Source of the DNA: Candidatus Phosphoribacter baldrii
GTDB lineage: Bacteria > Actinomycetota > Actinomycetes > Actinomycetales > Dermatophilaceae
Reading direction: 5' to 3'
DNA: 64,000 bases
NCBI GenBank assembly: GCA_016704565.1
Contig: JADIZV010000002.1
Coordinates: 868,001 to 932,000, forward strand
The position numbers were made by a program, and so were the translations under genes. Under the pieces are notes generated by a model that saw nothing but the letters and a program-made list of their open reading frames with translations, ran no database searches and was not told where the DNA came from. Positions 58,689 through 64,000 of this stretch are shown piece after piece (the stretch's first letter is position 1; each line of letters starts with the position of its first letter).

Positions 58689-61664
58689 GTGGCAAAGGTC
58701 CGTGTGAGCGCGCTCGCCAAAGAGCTCGGCACCGACAGCAAGTCCCTGATGGCGCACTTGAGTGCGCTGGGGGAATACGTCAAGTCCCCGTCCTCGACCA
58801 TCGAGTCCCCGGTCGAGCGCAAGGTCCGTGAGACCTTCCCCAAGCCGGCCGCTGCCGCGCCGGCTCCTGCCGCCGCGCCAGCTCCTGCTGCCGCGCAAGC
58901 TCCTGCTGCCGCTCCGGCTCCTGCGCCTGCTGCGCCCGCGACAGCTTCGGCCGCTCCGACGCCTACCGCTCCCGCGGCCGCTGCGCCCGCTCCGGTGGCA
59001 CCGGTGGCAGCCCCGGCCAAGGCCGCCCCTGCGACTCCGGCTCCCGGTGCGCCCGTCTCGAAGGCTCCGGTTGCCTCGCCTGCCCCGGCCTCGTCGTCAC
59101 CATTCACGCCGACGGCTCCGGCTGCGCCCACCGCAGGGTCGGCCGCACCGGCCGCACCGGCTGCTGCGGCACCTGCCGCCGCTTCCGCTCCAGCCGGGAC
59201 GGCCCCGCGGCCTGCTCCGGCCACTCCGGCCGTGCCTTTGGCACCGGCTGCGTCGTCCGCCCCAACAGCACCGGCCGGCCCCGTCCCCGGTCCTCGGCCG
59301 CCAGCTCCTCGCCCTGGCGCTCCGCGCCCGGGAAACAACCCGTTCGCCCCGAGCCAGGGCATGGGCCGTCCGCCGCGCGAGGGCGGACCGGCGCGTCCGG
59401 GCAACAACCCCTTCGCCCCCAACCAAGGTATGCCGCGGCCCCAGGGTCGTCCCGCCGCGGCCGGTCCCGGTGGCCCTCGCCCGGCGGCCGCAGGCCCCGG
59501 CGGTCCGCGTCCCGGCGGTCCGCGTCCCAACCCCGGGATGATGCCCGACCGTGCCTCGGTGGCCCGGCCTGGTGCTCGCCCCGCTCCCGGGGGCGCGCGC
59601 CCCGGCGGCCCCGGTCGCCCCGGCGGCGCTGGTGGCGGTGGCTTCGGTGGTCGTCCCGGTGGGGGCGGCGCTCCCGGTGGGGCCGGTGGAGGCGGTGGCT
59701 TCGGCGGTCGTCCCGGTGCACCTGGCCGTGGCGGCACCCAGGGTGCCTTCGGGCGCGGCGGCGGTCGCCCGGTGCGTGGCCGCAAGTCCAAGCGGGCCAA
59801 GCGCCAAGAGTTCGAGCAGATGCAGGCCCCGACGATCGGTGGCGTCAGCGTCCCCCGCGGTGACGGCACGAGCATCGTCCGGGTCCGGCGCGGATCGTCC
59901 TTGACCGACTTCGCCGACAAGATCAACGCCAACCCGGCCTCGCTGGTCACCGTGCTGTTCCACCTGGGTGAGATGGCCACAGCGACGCAATCGCTCGACG
60001 AGGACACCTTCAAGTTGCTCGGTGCCGAGCTCGGCTATGTCGTCGAGGTCGTGTCTCCGGAAGACGAGGAGAAGGAACTCTTCGCGGCCTTCAACATCGA
60101 CCTCGATGCCGTCGAGGACGACGAGGAGCACCTGGCCGAGCGCCCGCCGGTCGTCACCGTCATGGGCCACGTGGACCACGGCAAGACCAAGCTGCTCGAC
60201 GCGATCCGGCACGCCAACGTCATCGCGACCGAGGCCGGTGGCATCACCCAGCACATCGGTGCTTACCAGATCGTCACCCAGCACGAGGGCGTCGACCGGG
60301 CGATCACCTTCATCGACACGCCCGGTCACGAGGCCTTCACGGCCATGCGTGCTCGTGGCGCCAAGGTGACCGACATCGCCATCCTCGTCGTCGCGGCCGA
60401 CGACGGGGTCATGCCTCAGACGATCGAGGCGCTCAACCACGCGCAAGCGGCCGACGTGCCGATCGTCGTGGCGGTCAACAAGATCGACAAGGAGGGGGCC
60501 AACCCCGACAAGATCCGCCAGCAGCTCACCGAGTACAACCTCGTGGCCGAGGAGTATGGCGGCGACACGATGTTCGTCGAGGTGTCGGCCCGCGAGAAGA
60601 TCAACATCGATGGGCTTCTGGAGGCCGTGCTGCTGACGGCCGACGCAGCGCTAGACCTGCGGGCCAACCCCGACACCGATGCTCGAGGCGTGGCCATTGA
60701 GGCCAACCTCGACCGCGGCCGCGGTGCAACTGCAACGGTTCTCGTCCAGCAGGGCACCCTGCGGGTCGGCGACGCGATCGTCACCGGCTCGGCCCACGGC
60801 CGGGTCCGGGCGCTGCTCGACGAGCATGGCAACCACCTCGACGTCGCGACGCCGTCACGCCCGGTGCAGGTGCTCGGGCTGTCCTCCGTGCCCCGCGCCG
60901 GCGACACCTTCGTTGTTGCTCCCGACGACCGCACCGCCCGGCAGATCGCCGAGCGTCGTGAGGCCGCCGACCGACAGGCCTCACTGGCCAAGGCTCGCAA
61001 GCGGATCAGCCTCGAAGACCTCAACCAGGCCCTGGCGGCCGGGCGGGTCGAGACCCTCAACCTCATCCTCAAGGGTGACGTTTCGGGGTCGGTCGAGGCG
61101 CTGGAAGATGCGTTGCTGCAGATCGACGTGGGCGAGGAGGTCGACCTGCGCATCATCGACCGTGGCGTCGGTGCGATCACGCTCAACAACATCAACCTCG
61201 CCATGGCGTCCAACGCGGTCATCATCGGCTTCAACGTCCGCGCCGAAGGCCAGAACGCCGAGGTCGCCGACCGTGAAGGTGTCGAGATCCGCTACTACAC
61301 GGTGATCTACCAGGCGATCGACGAGATCGAGGCGGCCCTCAAAGGCATGCTCAAGCCCGAATACGAAGAGGTGTCCCTGGGCACCGCGGAGATCCGCGAG
61401 ATCTTCCGGTCGAGCAAGTTCGGCAACATCGCCGGCTCGCTCGTCCGCTCGGGCGAGATCCGCCGTGGCGCCAAGGCGCGGATCACCCGCCGCGGGGTCG
61501 TCGTGGGCGAGAACATCGAGATCGCCGGACTGCGCCGGTTCAAGGACGACGTCACCGAGGTCCGCGACGGCTACGAGTGCGGCATCAACCTGGGCTCGTT
61601 CAACGACCTGCAGCTTGAGGACATCATCGAGACTTACGAGATGCGGGTGAAGCCCCGCGCGTAA
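58689..61664 (+). CDS. infB: Translation initiation factor IF-2
   Basis: 991 aa. N-terminal IF2N domain (1-50), then a long low-complexity Ala/Pro region (about 55-210) and Gly/Arg/Pro region (about 210-370). A second IF2N-like domain follows (about 380-460). GTPase: GHVDHGKT (about 493), GGITQH, DTPGHEAF, NKID; then domains II-IV. GTG start with AGGAGA about 8 nt upstream. The core lacks the GTATGCC motif over 2.3 kb, as expected of strongly conserved sequence. Confidence 0.96.
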   Translation: MAKVRVSALAKELGTDSKSLMAHLSALGEYVKSPSSTIESPVERKVRETFPKPAAAAPAPAAAPAPAAAQAPAAAPAPAPAAPATASAAPTPTAPAAAAPAPVAPVAAPAKAAPATPAPGAPVSKAPVASPAPASSSPFTPTAPAAPTAGSAAPAAPAAAAPAAASAPAGTAPRPAPATPAVPLAPAASSAPTAPAGPVPGPRPPAPRPGAPRPGNNPFAPSQGMGRPPREGGPARPGNNPFAPNQGMPRPQGRPAAAGPGGPRPAAAGPGGPRPGGPRPNPGMMPDRASVARPGARPAPGGARPGGPGRPGGAGGGGFGGRPGGGGAPGGAGGGGGFGGRPGAPGRGGTQGAFGRGGGRPVRGRKSKRAKRQEFEQMQAPTIGGVSVPRGDGTSIVRVRRGSSLTDFADKINANPASLVTVLFHLGEMATATQSLDEDTFKLLGAELGYVVEVVSPEDEEKELFAAFNIDLDAVEDDEEHLAERPPVVTVMGHVDHGKTKLLDAIRHANVIATEAGGITQHIGAYQIVTQHEGVDRAITFIDTPGHEAFTAMRARGAKVTDIAILVVAADDGVMPQTIEALNHAQAADVPIVVAVNKIDKEGANPDKIRQQLTEYNLVAEEYGGDTMFVEVSAREKINIDGLLEAVLLTADAALDLRANPDTDARGVAIEANLDRGRGATATVLVQQGTLRVGDAIVTGSAHGRVRALLDEHGNHLDVATPSRPVQVLGLSSVPRAGDTFVVAPDDRTARQIAERREAADRQASLAKARKRISLEDLNQALAAGRVETLNLILKGDVSGSVEALEDALLQIDVGEEVDLRIIDRGVGAITLNNINLAMASNAVIIGFNVRAEGQNAEVADREGVEIRYYTVIYQAIDEIEAALKGMLKPEYEEVSLGTAEIREIFRSSKFGNIAGSLVRSGEIRRGAKARITRRGVVVGENIEIAGLRRFKDDVTEVRDGYECGINLGSFNDLQLEDIIETYEMRVKPRA

Positions 61665-61725
61665 GCCGCCTGGCCCCAGCTTGGTCGGGTTTCAAGCATC
61701 GGTGTGGACTTCGCAAACCCCACCG

Positions 61726-61774
61726 CTCCGGTATGCCGTGCCGCGCACATCCCCTGCGACGCGGCATACCGGAG
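61726..61774 (+). terminator. Hairpin with inverted GTATGCC pair after infB
   Basis: Arms CTCCGGTATGCCG (61726-61738) and its exact complement (61762-61774) with a 23-nt loop, 62 nt after the infB stop. No U-run. It may attenuate between infB and rbfA. Confidence 0.6.
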
Positions 61775-61808
61775 CAACCGAAGTCCGTTGACAGACAAGG
61801 GAATTCCT

Positions 61809-62270
61809 ATGGCCGACGCCGCGCGGGCGCGCAAGATCGCCGAGCGGATCAAAGCGATCGTCGCCGAGCAGCTCGAATACCGGGTCAAGGACGAACGCCT
61901 GGGCTTCGTCACCGTCACCGACGTTCGGGTGACCGGCGATCTGCAGCACGCCACGGTCTTCTACACCGTTTTCGGCACCGACGACGAGCGGGCCGCGACG
62001 GCCAAGGCGCTCGAGTCCGCCAAGGGCAAGATCCGTTCGTCCCTGGGACAGCTCGGGATTCGGCTCACGCCGAGCGTGGACTTCGTCGCCGATGCCCTGC
62101 CCGAAGGTGCCGCCCACCTGGAGGACCTCCTCGTGGCCACCAAGGCACGCGACGAGGAGATCGCCAAGGCGTCGGCCGGTGCGGCGTATGCCGGTGAGGC
62201 CGATCCCTACCGCAAGCCCAGCGACGCTGATGTCGAGTCCGACGAGGGGCCGGAGGGCGACGGCGCGTGA
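61809..62270 (+). CDS. rbfA: Ribosome-binding factor A
   Basis: 153 aa. KH-like 30S maturation factor: RKIAERIKAIVAEQL, KDERLGFVTVTDVRVTGDLQHA. Acidic C-terminal tail. ATG with AAGGGA about 8 nt upstream. Stop overlaps the truB GTG by 4 nt. Confidence 0.93.
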   Translation: MADAARARKIAERIKAIVAEQLEYRVKDERLGFVTVTDVRVTGDLQHATVFYTVFGTDDERAATAKALESAKGKIRSSLGQLGIRLTPSVDFVADALPEGAAHLEDLLVATKARDEEIAKASAGAAYAGEADPYRKPSDADVESDEGPEGDGA

Positions 62271-63229
62271 GCGCTCCAGAAGGGGTGCTCATCGTTGACA
62301 AGCCAGCCGGGTGGACGAGCCACGACGTCGTGGCCCGGATCCGTCGGCTGGCGGGCACCCGGAGGGTAGGCCATGCGGGCACCCTTGATCCGATGGCGAC
62401 GGGTGTGCTCGTCCTCGGCGTTGGGCGGGGCACCAAGCTGCTCACCTTCCTCGTCGGCTGCGACAAGGGGTATGCCGCGACCGTTCGGCTCGGCGCTTCG
62501 ACGGTCACGGACGACGCCGAGGGCGAAGTGGTCTCGAGCACCTCGGCCGGGCACCTGACCCGGGCTGACATCGAGGCCGCTGTCGTGCCGCTCACCGGCG
62601 CGATCAGTCAGGTGCCTTCTGCGGTCAGCGCCATCAAGGTGGACGGGCGACGCGCCTACGCCCGGGTCCGGGCTGGCGAGGACGTCCAGCTCCCCGCTCG
62701 GCCCGTCTGTGTGGAGCGGTTCGACGTCGTCGACGTCCGACCGGTCCGGCCCGCCGACGGCGTCGGTGGTGGCCACGATGTCCCCGACCTGTCCGATGCC
62801 GTGGACGTTGACATCGAGGTCGACGTGTCATCGGGCACCTACGTGCGGGCGCTGGCCCGCGACCTGGGTGCCGCGCTCGGCGTCGGAGGTCATCTGGTGG
62901 CCTTGCGCCGCACCCGGGTGGGCTCCTTCGATGTTCGGGAGGCCCAGGGGCTGGATGCTCTCGCGACGACGTCGGCGGCGAGGACCGTGGCGGGGGAGGG
63001 CGGCATACCGCTGCTCACCTTGGCCGAAGCAGCCCGCCGTACGCTACCCACCCGGGAGGTGACGCAGGAGGAGGCCAGAGCGCTGGGCTACGGCCAACCC
63101 CTCGCCTCCAGCGGGCCGCGGACCGACGCCGTTGCGGCGCTCACTCCCGAGGGTCGCCTGCTCGCCATTCTCGACCAGACCCACGTACGCGCGCGGACGC
63201 GCGTCGTGTTCCCCGCCGAGGGCTCCTAG
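62267..63229 (+). CDS. truB: tRNA pseudouridine(55) synthase
   Basis: 320 aa. Catalytic Asp41 in HAGTLDPMATGVL; KGYAATVRLG and SSGTYVRALARDLG are family motifs; C-terminal PUA-like part. A 12-residue Asp/Gly/Val-rich insertion sits near 165-180. Coupled to rbfA. Confidence 0.93.
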   Translation: MSAPEGVLIVDKPAGWTSHDVVARIRRLAGTRRVGHAGTLDPMATGVLVLGVGRGTKLLTFLVGCDKGYAATVRLGASTVTDDAEGEVVSSTSAGHLTRADIEAAVVPLTGAISQVPSAVSAIKVDGRRAYARVRAGEDVQLPARPVCVERFDVVDVRPVRPADGVGGGHDVPDLSDAVDVDIEVDVSSGTYVRALARDLGAALGVGGHLVALRRTRVGSFDVREAQGLDALATTSAARTVAGEGGIPLLTLAEAARRTLPTREVTQEEARALGYGQPLASSGPRTDAVAALTPEGRLLAILDQTHVRARTRVVFPAEGS

Positions 63230-63230
63230 A

Positions 63231-64000
63231 GTGTCCCCCGTGCAGGTCTGGAACGGTCTTGACGAGGTGCCCGCGGGCATCGGCCCGTGTGTTGTCACCC
63301 TGGGAAACTTCGACGGGGTCCACCGCGGACATCGCGCCGTGCTCAACGTGGTCGTGGCCAAGGCCCAGGCCCAAGGCCTCACCTCGGTTGCGGTGACCTT
63401 CCACCCCCACCCGATCGCGGTGCTCTTCCCCGAACGCGCCCCTGCGGAGCTCACCTCGCTGGCCCAGCGGTTGGACCTGTTGTCGGCCACCGGGGTGGAT
63501 GCGGTCGTGGTGCTGGCGTTCACCCGGGAGTTCGCTGCCCAGACGCCAGAGGAGTTTGTCGACTCGGTGTTCGTCGGTGCGCTGCGGGCCGCGGTCGTCG
63601 TCGTCGGGGAGGACACGCGGTTCGGCGTGCGCAACAGCGGGACCGTGCAGACGCTGGTCGACCTCGGGGCGGACCGGGGCTTCGACGTCGTTCCGGTGCC
63701 CGATGTCGGTGATGCGGGCCGTTGGTCCTCGACCCGGGTCCGTGCTCTTGTCGCCGATGGCGACGTGGTGGCCGCTGGGGAGTTGCTTGGGCGGTCGCCT
63801 CGCGTCGACGGCGTCGTTGTGCATGGCGACCACCGTGGGAGGCAGCTCGGCTTCCCCACCGCCAATCTCGGCGACCCGATCGAGGGTCTTGTCCCCGCGA
63901 ACGGCGTGTATGCCGGGTGGCTGACTCGGCTGGACCTCGCTGCCGGGTCGGCGGATCGGGTCCTGCCTGCGGCCATCTCGATCGGCACCAACCCCACGTT
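63231..64000 (+). CDS. ribF: Bifunctional riboflavin kinase / FAD synthetase (partial, cut by window end)
   Basis: About 256 residues visible. N-terminal FAD synthetase nucleotidyltransferase: TLGNFDGVHRGHRAV, FHPHPIAVLFP and SSTRVRALVADGDV. Riboflavin kinase domain begins near 190 (GDHRGRQLGFPTANLG, NGVYAGWL). GTG 63231 starts 1 nt after the truB stop. FMN and FAD made here would feed the ETF and ApbE systems in this window. Confidence 0.93.
   Translation, partial: MSPVQVWNGLDEVPAGIGPCVVTLGNFDGVHRGHRAVLNVVVAKAQAQGLTSVAVTFHPHPIAVLFPERAPAELTSLAQRLDLLSATGVDAVVVLAFTREFAAQTPEEFVDSVFVGALRAAVVVVGEDTRFGVRNSGTVQTLVDLGADRGFDVVPVPDVGDAGRWSSTRVRALVADGDVVAAGELLGRSPRVDGVVVHGDHRGRQLGFPTANLGDPIEGLVPANGVYAGWLTRLDLAAGSADRVLPAAISIGTNPT

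Larger units (their letters stand above)
65..63914. repeat. Highly iterated heptamer GTATGCC / GGCATAC (about 99 copies through the window)
   Basis: By eye I count about 51 GTATGCC and 48 GGCATAC on the plus strand, for example at 65, 1223, 5940, 5968, 9924, 13656, 13664, 24160, 24187, 36870, 47837, 47847, 61731, 61763 and 63908. At about 70 percent G+C chance predicts roughly 6-7. Most copies are followed by G (GTATGCCG). In genes the motif is read in all frames: Tyr-Ala as TAT GCC, Ala-Tyr as GCA TAC, Gly-Ile-Pro with the rare codon ATA, Gly-Met-Pro, and Val-Cys-Arg. There is no strand bias. The longest gaps are the hipBA element (14608-16950), the infB core (59435-61730), fabH/fabD (20641-22912) and the mazEF region (41370-43600). 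Function unknown; see findings. Confidence 0.9.

Noticed and set aside
58616..60013. Minus-strand Gly/Pro/Ala-rich frame opposite infB
   Set aside because: Low-complexity mirror of the IF-2 N-terminal region; it looks like a PE/PPE-style protein only because of composition.
65..63914. Iterated heptamer as an FtsK-orienting (KOPS) or Chi-like site
   Set aside because: Those motifs are strand-biased along a replichore; here the two orientations are almost equal (51 and 48).

Overview
This 64 kb window is high-GC (around 70 percent by eye) actinobacterial chromosome. Most neighbourhoods are core actinobacterial ones: the fasR-fabD-fabH-acpP-fabF cluster, aceE beside a DUF3052 gene and ahpE, a Nif3 / zinc-ribbon / RNase H-phosphatase trio, ispG followed by a DUF4081-GNAT gene, and DUF4439-rimP-nusA-ylxR-infB-rbfA-truB-ribF. 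Gene content and style fit Micrococcales, perhaps the Intrasporangiaceae/Dermatophilaceae group. That placement is inference, because no rRNA is present.

Layout. 0-4.2 kb: etfB-etfA-etfD, an electron-transfer flavoprotein with its membrane iron-sulfur oxidoreductase (minus strand). 4.3-7.8 kb: gluABCD glutamate ABC transporter (minus). 7.8-12.1 kb: a LysM protein, then a plus-strand run of CapA-like lipoprotein, alkaline-phosphatase-fold protein and SGNH lipoprotein. 12.2-14.7 kb: iorAB, indolepyruvate:ferredoxin oxidoreductase (minus). 14.9-17.2 kb: a small integrated element in a tRNA-Met gene, bounded by 44-bp direct repeats and carrying hipBA and an integrase remnant. 17.3-18.1 kb: two secreted small proteins, one PepSY-like. 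18.3-24.1 kb: DUF3145 gene and the fatty-acid synthase II cluster with its FasR/PucR regulator. 24.2-30.4 kb: argG, an AbiEi/DUF559 gene and a methyltransferase flanked by 86-bp repeats, then aceE. 30.6-36.8 kb: DUF3052, ahpE, tRNA-Val, Nif3, zinc-ribbon protein, RNase H/phosphatase, yaaA, hisF, methyltransferase. 36.8-43.8 kb: ispG, GNAT, a frameshifted esterase, GH13 amylase lipoprotein, mazEF-like pair, secreted carboxypeptidase-regulatory-like protein. 43.9-51.1 kb: proS, PfkB kinase, HAD hydrolase, TSUP permease, then ferric-reductase-like protein / FMN-binding protein / ApbE, which together look like an extracytoplasmic flavin electron-transfer route. 51.1-56.3 kb: DUF255 thioredoxin-fold protein, small membrane protein, VOC protein, APH-like kinase, DUF4439 lipoprotein. 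56.4 kb to the end: translation/transcription factor operon rimP to ribF (ribF is cut by the window edge).

The most unusual signal is not a gene. The heptamer GTATGCC / GGCATAC occurs about 99 times by hand count (about 51 and 48 per strand; chance expectation about 6-7), in genes and between them. It forces otherwise rare codons (GCA, TAT, ATA). Four times it is arranged as an inverted pair at a gene end, forming a hairpin. This resembles DNA-uptake sequences of Neisseriaceae or the HIP1 motif of cyanobacteria. Other cross-locus signals are a DosR-box-like site upstream of both etfB and iorA, and a 24-bp direct-repeat site shared by the PepSY locus and the ferric-reductase locus.
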